Assembly (NCBI GenBank): GCA_032249055.1
Contig: JAVVGP010000001.1
Location: 1-52,746 of the forward strand
DNA from: SCGC-AAA471-B05 sp032249055
GTDB lineage: Archaea; Thermoproteota; Thermoprotei; Gearchaeales; Gearchaeaceae
Length of the DNA stretch: 52,746 nucleotides
Reading direction: 5' to 3'
Position numbers and translations under genes: made by a program. Under the pieces are notes generated by a model. It was given only the letters and a program-made list of their open reading frames with translations. It did not search any database and had not been told where the DNA came from. Positions 1 through 9,000 of this stretch are shown in pieces; position 1 is the stretch's first letter; every line of letters begins with the position of its first letter.

Positions 1-406
1 TTGTTAAAGAACCTAGCAAATCTACAGTATATAAAGAAGGTCCATAAGAATCATATCCACCAATGTTTATTTCAGTAATGTAGGGTAACAATCTTGAACT
101 AAACATTATAATTGAAGCAAGATTTGCTAAACTTTTTACAGGAATGGGCCTATTATTATAGAGCCTATATATTTTTGCATTAGCTCTTAATTGTTCAATT
201 AAAAATTGAGCATCAGCCACAGCACCAGCTATTGTAGCTACTATATGTTCATCAATTTGCAAAATTTTTTTCCCAGTTTTATGAGCTACTTTTTTACTAT
301 ATGCATCAGAAACTCTTCTATCTGCACCTAGAATTATTCCTTCTTTGTAAGTTATTCCTATAGTTGTTGTTCCTGTTATAAATCTCTTATCAATCTTATT
401 TAACAT
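1..406 (-). CDS. psmB: Proteasome beta subunit, catalytically active type (partial, 3' end off the window)
   Basis: The minus strand from ATG at 406 reads open to the window edge (135 residues visible). A 12-residue propeptide ending in Gly is followed by TTTIGI, the canonical N-terminal nucleophile segment of 20S beta subunits: autocleavage after Gly would expose Thr1. ADRR (Asp17) and a KTGKK stretch (the Lys33 region, two residues longer than in Thermoplasma) follow. The start is preceded by AGGTGA, a plausible ribosome binding site, and a TATA-like element lies about 50 bp upstream. It is the active partner expected for the Thr1-lacking beta subunit at 3926-4531. The C-terminal third is not visible. 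Confidence 0.95.
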   Translation of the reverse strand, partial: MLNKIDKRFITGTTTIGITYKEGIILGADRRVSDAYSKKVAHKTGKKILQIDEHIVATIAGAVADAQFLIEQLRANAKIYRLYNNRPIPVKSLANLASIIMFSSRLLPYITEINIGGYDSYGPSLYTVDLLGSLT

Positions 407-450
407 TCATTTCACCTTATATAGAACTAATTAAAATTTGTAAAATACAA

Positions 451-461
451 CTTATAAACTT
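451..461 (-). promoter_or_regulatory. TATA-like promoter element of psmB
   Basis: Read on the minus strand this is AGTTTATAAG. It sits about 50 bp before the ATG at 406, so transcription would start roughly 22 nt before the start codon. That leaves room for the AGGTGA ribosome binding site seen there. The assignment rests on position and base composition only. Confidence 0.5.
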
Positions 462-480
462 TTGCTTAGCTTGTCGGTAT

Positions 481-507
481 GCTTAAAGATTTTTTCAAAT
501 CTTTAGC
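481..507 (-). terminator. Stop-codon hairpin with GAAA loop at the end of the FKBP gene
   Basis: On the minus strand GCTAAAGATTT pairs with AAATCTTTAAGC (one bulged A) around a GAAA tetraloop. The FKBP stop codon (503-505) lies in the 5' arm. It is not followed by a clear T-run, so an intrinsic terminator, an mRNA end-protecting hairpin or chance in AT-rich DNA are all possible. Confidence 0.35.
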
Positions 508-1243
508 TTGTTAATTTTCTTTCCTGTATTTCCTTTGGTTTCTCTTTTTCTATTATAAACTTTATATTAACAATATTAGGTATTGTTTCTTCTATTTCTC
601 TTATTAATATTTTTAGAGCAGGAGCCAATTCGCTATAATTTAATACATCTTCAGTGAATTTAATAGTCAGCGAATTTTCTTCAATATTTATGTTTACTTT
701 TTCTTTTTCTATTGTTTTTATTCGTCTTAATGTCAAATACAAAATTTTTTCCTCTAAGTTTTCTATCTTCTTTTTTGGTATAATGTGATATACTAAAGTT
801 TTTCCTGCTAACGGATGATTAAAGTCTACAACTACTCTACCTCCGCTGACAGTTATTATAGTTGCTTCTTGATCCCTTATTTTTATTCTTTGACCTGCAC
901 GCGGTAAAATTCCTTCTTTAGAAAGTTCTTTAGCATTAATTACTTTAATTTTCTGTGGTTCACGTATGCCAAAAGCAAATTGAGGAGGTACTTCGATTGT
1001 ATTTTTAATTCCTAATATTATACCGTTTTTTATAATTTCTTCTTCGACATATTTTTGGAAATAACCTTTGCCTAATATTACTAATAAAGGTTCAAATCTC
1101 ATCTCTTCTTTAGCATATTTTTCTTTTTTTGCTATTTCTTCTATGTTTGTATCTAGTAATTCATTTGTATCTTTCAAACGTATTTCATAGTCTATTAACA
1201 AAAAATCACCTTCATTTACTAAGACCTTATTTTTTTCTGCCAT
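503..1243 (-). CDS. FKBP-type peptidyl-prolyl cis-trans isomerase (SlyD-like)
   Basis: This 246-residue cytosolic chaperone and prolyl isomerase is recognised by the order N-terminal FKBP strand (FLLIDYEIRLKDT), an inserted flap domain with VPPQFAFG, then VVVDFNHPLAGKTLVYH, the hallmark second half of SlyD/archaeal FKBP. A C-terminal extension of about 85 residues after the FKBP core resembles the long (FKBP26-type) archaeal proteins. No signal peptide is seen. It lies 32 bp downstream of the CYTH gene on the same strand and may be cotranscribed with it. The family assists folding of proline-limited proteins; substrates here are unknown. Confidence 0.92.
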   Translation of the reverse strand: MAEKNKVLVNEGDFLLIDYEIRLKDTNELLDTNIEEIAKKEKYAKEEMRFEPLLVILGKGYFQKYVEEEIIKNGIILGIKNTIEVPPQFAFGIREPQKIKVINAKELSKEGILPRAGQRIKIRDQEATIITVSGGRVVVDFNHPLAGKTLVYHIIPKKKIENLEEKILYLTLRRIKTIEKEKVNINIEENSLTIKFTEDVLNYSELAPALKILIREIEETIPNIVNIKFIIEKEKPKEIQERKLTS

Positions 1244-1275
1244 GGCAAGATATCTAAAAATATTCGATAAAGATT

Positions 1276-1797
1276 TTAAGCTTTAAGTAGTAGTAATTCT
1301 GCGTAAGTTTCTTTGATAATTCTGTCTTTAGTTATTCCTATATTGTTTAATTTATTAATTAAATCTTTAAAATCCTCTTCTTTATCTATCTCTATTTCTA
1401 TGAAGATTCCAAGATTCGAAACATAATCTATATATAATTTATTTTTATTCAGCAAATATTCTCTTCTCTTTTTCTTTATTATAAGAGTTTTTTTGAAATT
1501 TAATTTTGTAAGTATCTCTTCCATTAGAATAGGATCCGAAATTTCGACTGTTATTTCTTTTCGAATTTTGCTATTATTCTCTTCTCTTTTTCCTTTAAAA
1601 GATAAATAATACTTGCCATTCTCTTCTCTTATTCTTAGGACTTCATCTCTTAGAAATAAATCATGTGTAGGTAAATCATAGTAATAGTCTACTTGTTCAT
1701 ATTCTTTCATAAACGTAGGATTAAAATACTTAAGAATTTTGGATATTTCATTTTCATCTTTTATCTTTATCTTTATTTCCTTTTCTAAAGTTTGCAT
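1276..1797 (-). CDS. CYTH-domain protein (class IV adenylate cyclase / triphosphatase family)
   Basis: The 173-residue protein begins with ExExK (EKEIK, residues 5-9), the metal and triphosphate signature of the CYTH tunnel fold. It continues with the expected alternating charged strands (VLRIREENGKYYLSFKGKRE, then IRKEITVEI, and FIEIEID near the end). CYTH members hydrolyse inorganic triphosphate or thiamine triphosphate, or cyclise ATP; the archaeal CyaB-like branch has been linked to both cyclase and triphosphatase activity, so the substrate cannot be assigned. The 254-bp divergent gap to the SAM hydrolase gene probably carries both promoters; nothing else was recognised there. Confidence 0.85.
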   Translation of the reverse strand: MQTLEKEIKIKIKDENEISKILKYFNPTFMKEYEQVDYYYDLPTHDLFLRDEVLRIREENGKYYLSFKGKREENNSKIRKEITVEISDPILMEEILTKLNFKKTLIIKKKRREYLLNKNKLYIDYVSNLGIFIEIEIDKEEDFKDLINKLNNIGITKDRIIKETYAELLLLKA

Positions 1798-2051
1798 AAA
1801 ATATTAATTTAAGGATTTTTTATGAAACTTTTAATTATATGTTAAAAATACTAGAAAGTCGGAAGTAATTAAACGAATAGTATAAGTACAGGATTGATAC
1901 ACTTAAATTTTGCTATTTCGTTGTAAAAAGACGCCAAATTTGGTATAGTGAAATTTAAAGGAATGTGAAAAATATATCATTTCGAAGCTAAAGAAGAATA
2001 ACGATTTTATTGCTTTGATTTTTTATATGATATATTGAAATTAATAAAATT

Positions 2052-2837
2052 ATGATTTGTATTTTGTCAGATTTTGGAACTGAAAGTATTTACACCGCTG
2101 AAATGATAGGAGTAATCAAATCCATTAATCCTAAAGCTGAAGTTTTAATTTTAAAAAATAATATAACAAGACATAATATTTTAGAGGGTGCTTTTATTAT
2201 AAATGAAATTTCAAAATATTTTCCTCCAGGAACCATTTTTTTATGTGTCGTTGATCCAACAGTAGGATCTTCAAGACCATCAATAATTTTGGTTACAAAA
2301 AGAAATATTTACGTAGGTCCAGATAATGGCTTATTCTATTACGTTGCTAAAAATGAAGGTATACTTTCCATTTACAAAATTGAAATTTCAAAAATATTTG
2401 ATAATATTTCAATGACTTTTCACGGAAGGGATGTGTTTGCTAAGGTTGCAGCCATGTTAGATATGGGGTTTAGACCAGATTTTTTTGGTACTCTTGTAAA
2501 TTATATTACGGAATCGGAAATAGAAAAACCATTAATAATTAATGAATCAGTTTTAGGAAAAATTATATACATTGATGATTTTGGTAATTTGATAACTAAT
2601 ATATCGAAAAATGACCTCATAAAAGCTAATCTAGCAACAGTTAGTCAATTAAAGGTTAATATTAATAATGTTGAATATAAATTACCTTTTGTTCGAACAT
2701 ATTCCGAAGTAAGTGTAGGTTCACCTCTTATTTTAATAAATAGCTTCAACTTAGTCGAGTTAGCTATTAACCAAGGTGATGCTAAGAAATTTTTTAAAGT
2801 AAACGTTAATGATTACCTTCAAATTAGCAAAGTATGA
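2052..2837 (+). CDS. SAM hydroxide adenosyltransferase (SAM hydrolase, DUF62 family)
   Basis: This 261-residue protein matches the fluorinase/chlorinase superfamily: ILSDFGTES near the N terminus, VVDPTVGSSRPSI in the middle of the N domain, VGPDNGLF, and FHGRDVFAKVAA, with a C-terminal SAM-binding barrel beginning around IIYIDDFGNLITN. Archaeal members use water to split S-adenosylmethionine into adenosine and methionine; halogenation is not expected. Its stop overlaps the rtcA start by 4 bp (ATGA), indicating translational coupling. Why a SAM hydrolase is paired with an RNA cyclase is unclear. Confidence 0.9.
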   Translation: MICILSDFGTESIYTAEMIGVIKSINPKAEVLILKNNITRHNILEGAFIINEISKYFPPGTIFLCVVDPTVGSSRPSIILVTKRNIYVGPDNGLFYYVAKNEGILSIYKIEISKIFDNISMTFHGRDVFAKVAAMLDMGFRPDFFGTLVNYITESEIEKPLIINESVLGKIIYIDDFGNLITNISKNDLIKANLATVSQLKVNINNVEYKLPFVRTYSEVSVGSPLILINSFNLVELAINQGDAKKFFKVNVNDYLQISKV

Positions 2838-3892
2838 TAAAAATAGATGGGAGTTTTGGTGAAGGAGGAGGCCAAATATTACGAACAGCAGTTGCATTAT
2901 CAGCAATAACCGGAAAACCAATACATATATATAACATAAGGTCTAAAAGGGATAAACCAGGTTTAAGACCTCAGCATCTTACAGCTGTTAAGGCTATAGC
3001 AGAAATATGTAACGCTAAAGTGGAAGGATTAAAAATAGAGTCAAAGGAAATAACCTTTATTCCTGGAAGTATTTCAGCAAAAAATTATGAAATTAATGTT
3101 GGAACCGCAGGTTCAGTTACTCTAGTCCTTCAAGCTCTTCTTCCTGTTTTAAACTTTGCAGAAAGACCGATTTTTATTCGCCTTATAGGTGGTACCGAGG
3201 TGCCTAAATCTCCCACATTTTCTTACTTTAAAAATGTTCTCTTACATTATTTAACTAAAATGGGTCTCAATGTTAATGTTAATTTAATAAAACATGGTTT
3301 TTATCCTAAAGGAGGTGGTATTTTAGAAGTAAATTTAGAACCTTCAAAATTAAATGCATTAACTTATGAAAAATTTGGTGAAGTAAAAGAAATATATTGC
3401 GAAGCTTATTCAGAAGGATTACCTGAACATGTAGTTATAAGAGAAGTAAATGAATGTTTAAGAATTTTAACTTCTTATAATATTTCAAATAAAATAATTA
3501 AAGTAAATCAAAAATCATTAAGTTTAGAAGAAAGTAAAGGAAATATTGGTAATTTCTTTTTTATTATGAGTAGGAGTGTAACTGATGCAGTAATAGGATA
3601 TGATAGCATAGGTTTAAAAGGGATACCTGCGGAAAAAGTTGCTAGAGAGCCTGTTCAAATGATGTTGGAAAATATATTTAATACTAATGCTCCTTTGGAT
3701 CTTTTTGCTGGAGATCAAATATTAATATGGGCTTCTATTGCAAAGGGAAAAACTACTGTTAAAACACATAAATTTACTTTACATGCCTTTACAACCTTAC
3801 ATATTCTAAAAGAAATTTTGGAAATTAAATATACTGTAGAAGGTAAATTAGACGAGCCTGCATGTATAATTATCGAAGGCAAAGGATTATAA
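2834..3892 (+). CDS. rtcA: RNA 3'-terminal phosphate cyclase
   Basis: This 352-residue RtcA converts RNA 3'-phosphate to a 2',3'-cyclic phosphate using ATP through a covalent histidine-AMP intermediate. The sequence shows the N-terminal GSFGEGGGQILRTA signature, RSKRDKPGLRPQHL, the internal NVGTAGSVTLVLQ and HGFYPKGGG motifs, and near the C terminus FTLHAFTTLH, where His317 is in the place of the adenylated nucleophile. Length is normal. It is coupled to the SAM hydrolase by ATGA overlap and lies 33 bp before the inactive proteasome beta gene. Confidence 0.96.
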   Translation: MIKIDGSFGEGGGQILRTAVALSAITGKPIHIYNIRSKRDKPGLRPQHLTAVKAIAEICNAKVEGLKIESKEITFIPGSISAKNYEINVGTAGSVTLVLQALLPVLNFAERPIFIRLIGGTEVPKSPTFSYFKNVLLHYLTKMGLNVNVNLIKHGFYPKGGGILEVNLEPSKLNALTYEKFGEVKEIYCEAYSEGLPEHVVIREVNECLRILTSYNISNKIIKVNQKSLSLEESKGNIGNFFFIMSRSVTDAVIGYDSIGLKGIPAEKVAREPVQMMLENIFNTNAPLDLFAGDQILIWASIAKGKTTVKTHKFTLHAFTTLHILKEILEIKYTVEGKLDEPACIIIEGKGL

Positions 3893-3925
3893 ATTAATTA
3901 ATATTTTCTTAACTATTTTTAATCT

Positions 3926-4531
3926 ATGCCATATGATTTCGAATTTACAGGTGCTACTGTTGTAGGACTCGTATATTCAACTGGAGTTGTTCTAGCAGGT
4001 GAAAAAAGAGTAGCAATAGGAAATTACCTTTTAAGTAAAACAGGTAAAAAAGTTTTTAAGGTTCTAGATAAAATAGGAATTGCAAGTGCGGGCATCTTAG
4101 CTGATATGCAAGCGATTGCTAAAATTTTAGCTGCAGATTTAAGACTATACGAACTTGAGAATAAAAGACAGGCCACAGTTAGAACTTCTGCTAAATTGTT
4201 GTCTAATATATTATATAGCAGAAAATATTTCCCCTATCTTGCATCAACAATAATAGGTGGAATAGATAAAGAAGGTAAGCATTTATTTAGCTTAGATCCT
4301 ATTGGTTCTTTAATTGAAGATAAATATACAGCATTAGGTAGCGGCTCAGAACTTGCATTAAGTGTAATAGAAGGTGAATATGATGAAAAAATGACCTACG
4401 AAGAAGCTAAAAATTTGGCATATAAAGCAATAAAATTAGCTTGTGGAAGAGATGTTTTATCAGGTGATGGTATAGATATGTTAATAATAGATATGGCAAC
4501 TACTGATGAAATTTTCATTCCTTTGAAATAG
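3926..4531 (+). CDS. psmB: Proteasome beta subunit lacking the Thr1 nucleophile
   Basis: This 201-residue beta-type subunit carries GATVVGL where active subunits have GTTTIGI, so alignment on the invariant Gly puts Ala in position 1. The other catalytic-site neighbours, Glu17 (AGEKR) and Lys33 (KTGKK), align without gaps to the Thermoplasma numbering, and the later GSGSELA and GRDVLSGDGIDM motifs are intact. The propeptide would be 9 residues and probably stays uncleaved. Crenarchaea are known to have inactive beta paralogues that pair with an active one in the 20S core. The 3' end overlaps the convergent Trm5-like gene by 17 bp. Confidence 0.93.
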   Translation: MPYDFEFTGATVVGLVYSTGVVLAGEKRVAIGNYLLSKTGKKVFKVLDKIGIASAGILADMQAIAKILAADLRLYELENKRQATVRTSAKLLSNILYSRKYFPYLASTIIGGIDKEGKHLFSLDPIGSLIEDKYTALGSGSELALSVIEGEYDEKMTYEEAKNLAYKAIKLACGRDVLSGDGIDMLIIDMATTDEIFIPLK

Positions 4532-5576
4532 TCATTTCAGAATAAACCAAATATTCGTTAATAAATAAATTTAAAACCTTTTTAAACGAGATTTGCTGTA
4601 TAAAGTAACCTTTCTGTTTTAATTTCTCTTCAAGATTTATTTTTACATCAAGATAATCTTCTTCTTTAGATATTGCGAATAGACAAAGTTTTCCTTTATT
4701 TTTTATTAATTGTAATGCAAGGTTTAGCATTTCTAAGTATTTATACGGCTTAGAAATTATAATTCTGTCAAATTTTCCGTTTAAATATTTCGTTTCAAAA
4801 TTAAGGGTTTTCAAATAAACTGGAAAGACAAATTTTTCTACATTATTCAGCTTGATATTCTGTAAAAGATAAAAATACAGAGATAAAGTTTCTTCAAAAG
4901 CGTAAACTGTATTTTGAAATTTTTTGGCTATCAATATTGAAGTATAACCTGTTGTAGCACCAATTTCGGCTATTAATTCGCCAAATGTGATTTCGTTTGA
5001 AATTTTTCTTATAAATAACATTAATCTAGGGTCCGGAATATATTGTGTAAAATTAAATTGTATGGTTACATCCTTCTCTTTAAATTTGTATTCAGAAATC
5101 TCTCGCCCAAAAATTAATTGAGGTTTTATTCCTTTATAAATAAAATTAAGATTTTCTATTTTATAGATAGCTTCAATATTTTTTTTAATCAATAAAAAGT
5201 ACTCTATTGCATCTTTTTCAAATTCCTCTTCAATTTCAGCTATAACAATTCCATTAATAGACAAATAACGTAAAGGAACTTTATTTATTAATTTTTTTTC
5301 TTTGATTTTATTAACAACTTCTTTTATCTTAAAAATTTTTCCCCTTGCAAGCATTTCTTTTTCAGTTAAAATGAACTCGTTTGTAATATTACGTATATCA
5401 CTTATTTCCTTTTCTGATAAAGGTTTTTTTAAAGGAAAAAAGACGTAATTTTTTTCTCTTGAAACATGATAAAGCCTATCAATTAAATCCAATTTATTTA
5501 AGAAATTTCTTATTTTTTCCGCATAATTTTTATTTACACCTAAAACAGGTTTCTTAAAATAATTTTTTTCTTTCAT
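4515..5576 (-). CDS. Divergent Trm5/TYW2-family tRNA methyltransferase-like protein
   Basis: The 353-residue protein starts with a Trm5-type D1 domain (GVNKNYAEKIRNFLNKLDLI, then YVFFPL), continues with a linker domain, and ends in a class I SAM-binding Rossmann fold. The usual motif I, like FAGVGPF, appears as EIGATTGYTS; the catalytic NPP/NLP motif position reads ISKPYK. Trm5 makes m1G37 and TYW2 transfers the aminocarboxypropyl group in wyosine synthesis; either ancestry fits, and the altered motifs suggest a changed or reduced activity. It lies just downstream of tRNA-Lys on the same strand and converges on the proteasome gene. Confidence 0.7.
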   Translation of the reverse strand: MKEKNYFKKPVLGVNKNYAEKIRNFLNKLDLIDRLYHVSREKNYVFFPLKKPLSEKEISDIRNITNEFILTEKEMLARGKIFKIKEVVNKIKEKKLINKVPLRYLSINGIVIAEIEEEFEKDAIEYFLLIKKNIEAIYKIENLNFIYKGIKPQLIFGREISEYKFKEKDVTIQFNFTQYIPDPRLMLFIRKISNEITFGELIAEIGATTGYTSILIAKKFQNTVYAFEETLSLYFYLLQNIKLNNVEKFVFPVYLKTLNFETKYLNGKFDRIIISKPYKYLEMLNLALQLIKNKGKLCLFAISKEEDYLDVKINLEEKLKQKGYFIQQISFKKVLNLFINEYLVYSEMTISKE

Positions 5577-5581
5577 TAATA

Positions 5582-5655
5582 CGGGCGCGGCGGGATTCGA
5601 ACCCGCGACCCTTGGGTTAAAAGCCCAATACTCTTCCTGGCTGAGCTACGCGCCC
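5582..5655 (-). tRNA. tRNA-Lys (anticodon TTT)
   Basis: The minus strand folds into a complete cloverleaf: acceptor GGGCGCG/CGCGCCC, D-arm beginning GCTC, anticodon stem TTGGG/CCCAA around loop CTTTTAA, T-arm GCGGG-TTCGAAT-CCCGC, discriminator G. CCA is not encoded and no intron is present. The gene is divergent from the rpoH operon; the 102 bp between them must hold both promoters. Confidence 0.97.
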
Positions 5656-5757
5656 TTTAAATCTTCTATTATTTTATTTTTCTTATTTGCTTTAAATAAA
5701 TAATTTTAATGGTGAAATTTTTATATTAGTTAATCTATATTATTTATTCAATCATTA

Positions 5758-6018
5758 ATGGGTAAGAAAGATTTTGATATTCTAGAACATGAATTAGTTC
5801 CAGAACATATTATACTTAGTAAAAAAGAAAAAATAAAACTTTTAAAGGAATTAAATATTAAACCTTATCAATTACCATGGATATTAGTATCAGATCCTGT
5901 TTGTAAGAGAATAGGTGCTAAACCAGGAGATATAATAATGATAATAAGAAAAAGTCCTACTGCAGGTAAAACTGTTGCTTATCGTTATGTTGTACCTATA
6001 AGGACGAGGGAAGTATGA
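5758..6018 (+). CDS. rpoH: DNA-directed RNA polymerase subunit H (Rpo5)
   Basis: This 86-residue subunit is the archaeal counterpart of the C-terminal domain of eukaryotic Rpb5. It shows HELVPEH(I) near the N terminus, LKELNIKPYQLPWI in the middle and a basic C terminus with TAGKTVAYRYVV, all standard. The start is the ATG at 5758; a T/A-rich element (TTTTTATATTAG, about 5717-5728) lies 30-40 bp before it. It opens the polymerase operon and overlaps rpoB by 4 bp. Confidence 0.97.
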   Translation: MGKKDFDILEHELVPEHIILSKKEKIKLLKELNIKPYQLPWILVSDPVCKRIGAKPGDIIMIIRKSPTAGKTVAYRYVVPIRTREV

Positions 6019-9000
6019 GTACGGAAATTACACGGGAAGATTTATGGGTGCTAGTAGAATCTTTCATAAAAGAAAAAGGTTTAGCAAGATTACATCTTGA
6101 TTCTTATAACGATTTTATTAGGAAAGGTTTACAGCAAATTGTTGATGAGAATAAAATTATCCAAATAATGATAAAAACAACAACAGGACAAAGGGAGGCT
6201 GTGGAAGGAAGCTATATTGTCTTAGGTAAAATAACTGTGGAAGAGCCAAAAATTAGGGAAGCCAAAGGTTTTGAAATTAAACTTACTCCAGCAGAATGCA
6301 GACTTAGGGGTTTAACTTATGCAGCTCCATTAATGCTTGAAATGGAATTAGTATTGGATAATGTTAATAGACAAAAAGGCAAGTTTTTAATTGGCTATTT
6401 GCCTGTAATGGTTAAATCTGATATATGCTATTATTCTAAGCTTAGCAAAGAAGAATTAATAGCATTAGGTGAAGATCCTGAAGATCCTGGAGGTTATTTT
6501 ATTATTAATGGTTCTGAAAGGGTAATTGTTGCGCAGGAAGATTTGGCAGAAAATAGAATAATTGTTACAGCCGCTCAAAAAGGATCTTCTGCAACACATG
6601 TAGCTAAAGTAATTTCTGCAACACCTGGTCAAAGAGTACCTACTTTGGTAGAAAGGCGCAGAGATGGTTCTTTATATGTCTCATTTGCAGCTATTCCAGC
6701 TAAAATACCACTAGTAATAATGTTAAGAGCATTAGGTTTAGTTTCAGACAGCGAAATTATAGAAGCTGTATCAACAAAACCTGAAATTGTAAATGAACTT
6801 TATGTTTCATTATTCCAAGCCGAAAAAATTAGAAATCAAGATGAAGCATTGGAATATATTGGTAATAGAATAGCTCACGGAAGACCTTTAGAAAAAAGAA
6901 AAGAGGCTGCTGAAAATGTTCTTGATAAAAACTTTTTACCTCATATTGGAACAACTAAGGATAAAAGATTAGCTAAAGCTCAGTTTTTAGCTCAAATGGC
7001 TAGAAAAGTAATAGAAGCATATTTAGGCTTGGTACCTTTAGATGATAAGGATCATTATAAAAATAAAAGATTAAAGCTTGCAGGAGATTTATTAGCTATA
7101 TTATTTAGGAGTGTTTTCAAGCAATTTATAAGAGATTTACAATACCAAATTGAAAAAACACTTTCGAAAACTCGCGAAAAATCAGCCTTTACTGATTTAA
7201 GTAATTTAATAAGATCTGATATAATAACTGAAAAAATATTATATGCCTTAGCAACAGGTAATTGGATAGGAGGAAAAACAGGTGTTAGTCAACTTCTTGA
7301 TAGAACAAATTATTTATCTACATTAAGTCATTTAAGAAGATGTGTTTCACCGTTAAGTAGAACGCAGCCGCATTTTGAAGCTCGAGATTTGCATTTCACT
7401 CAATGGGGAAGGATTTGTCCTATAGAGACTCCTGAAGGTCCTAATTGTGGTTTGGTTAAAAATTTAGCTTTACTTGCAAGAATTTCTGTAGGAGGTCATG
7501 CTGAAAGAGTAAAAGAAATTTTAAAAAGCAAATTAGGACTTTTACCTCCTACTGAAAAAGGAGAGGATTTAACTCCAGTTTATGTTGATGGTGAGCTTGT
7601 AGGAAAGCATAAAAATCCTGAACAGTTAGTCAATAATTTAAGGAAATTAAGAAGAAAGAAATCACCTTTTTCAGAAGCTGAGCTTAGTTTCGAGGTAAAT
7701 GTTGTATTATATAAAAAGCCTGCTGGAAGTGAGGTATACATTAATACAGATGGTGGTAGAGTATTAAGGCCACTATTAATAGTGGAAAATGGTAAACTAA
7801 AATTAACTAAACAACATATTGAAATGGTAAAACGTGGAGAATTAAGCTGGAGTGACCTTGTTGGATATGCGATTGAGTATCTTGATGCCGAGGAGGAAGA
7901 AAATGCTTATATTAGTATAGATATTAATTCAATAACAAAGGAACATAATTATGCTGAATTTCCAGCAGCAACATTATTCGGGGTTGTTGCTTCTATAATA
8001 CCATATGCGGAACATAATCATTCTCCAAGAAATACTTTTGAGGCTGCGATGGGTAAACAAGCATTAGGTTTACCTGTATCAAATATTCATAGAACAGCAT
8101 ATACCCGTTTACATTTACTTTATTATCCACAAATCCCATTGGTTTATACTAAACCATTAAAATTAATAGGTTTAGAGAAGAGACCTACAGGTCAAAATAT
8201 GGTAGTTGCTGTATTATCTTATACAGGCTACAATATCCAAGATGCCGTAATAATAAGTAAATCTGCTGTGGATAGAGGTTTAGCTAGATCATTATTTATG
8301 AGATTATATGAAGCAGAAGAACATAGATATGCTGGAGGAGAGAGTGATCGTATAGAAATACCTCAGCCAGGTGTAAGAGGATACTATTCTCATGAATTTT
8401 ATGCAAAACTTGAAGATGATGGCATAATATTACCTGAAGTGGAAGTAAAAGGAGGAGATGTTCTCATAGGTAAGACCAGTCCGCCAAGATTTGCTGAAGA
8501 ATTTAAAGAGTTTGGTCCTGCAGCTCGTAGGGATACTTCTGTAACATTAAGACATGAAGAAAAAGGAGTTGTAGATACTGTATTGCTTAGTAATACTATA
8601 GAAGGTAACGTTTTAGTTAGAGTTCGTGTAAGGGATGAAAGAATACCTGAAATAGGAGATAAATTTGCATCAAGACATGGTCAAAAAGGAGTAATAGGGA
8701 TACTTTTGAACCAAGAAGATATGCCTTTCACTGAAAGTGGAATAGTTCCTGATTTAATAATTAATCCACATGCAATTCCTTCAAGAATGACTATAGGTCA
8801 GTTACTTGAAACAATAGCAGGTAAATATGCAGCATTAAAAGCTGAGCAGGTTGATGGTACACCTTTTGAAAGCGTAAAAGAAGATTTTATCAGAAAAGAA
8901 TTGGAAAGATACGGTTTTAAATCTACAGGAAAAGAGGTCATGTATAATGGGTTAACTGGTGAAAAAATGATAGCAGAAGTTTTTATTGGAATAGTTTATT

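Noticed and set aside
1798..2051. A small RNA or ORF in the 254-bp divergent spacer
   Set aside because: Only a seven-codon frame and no box C/D, stem or promoter pair that could be told from AT-rich background.
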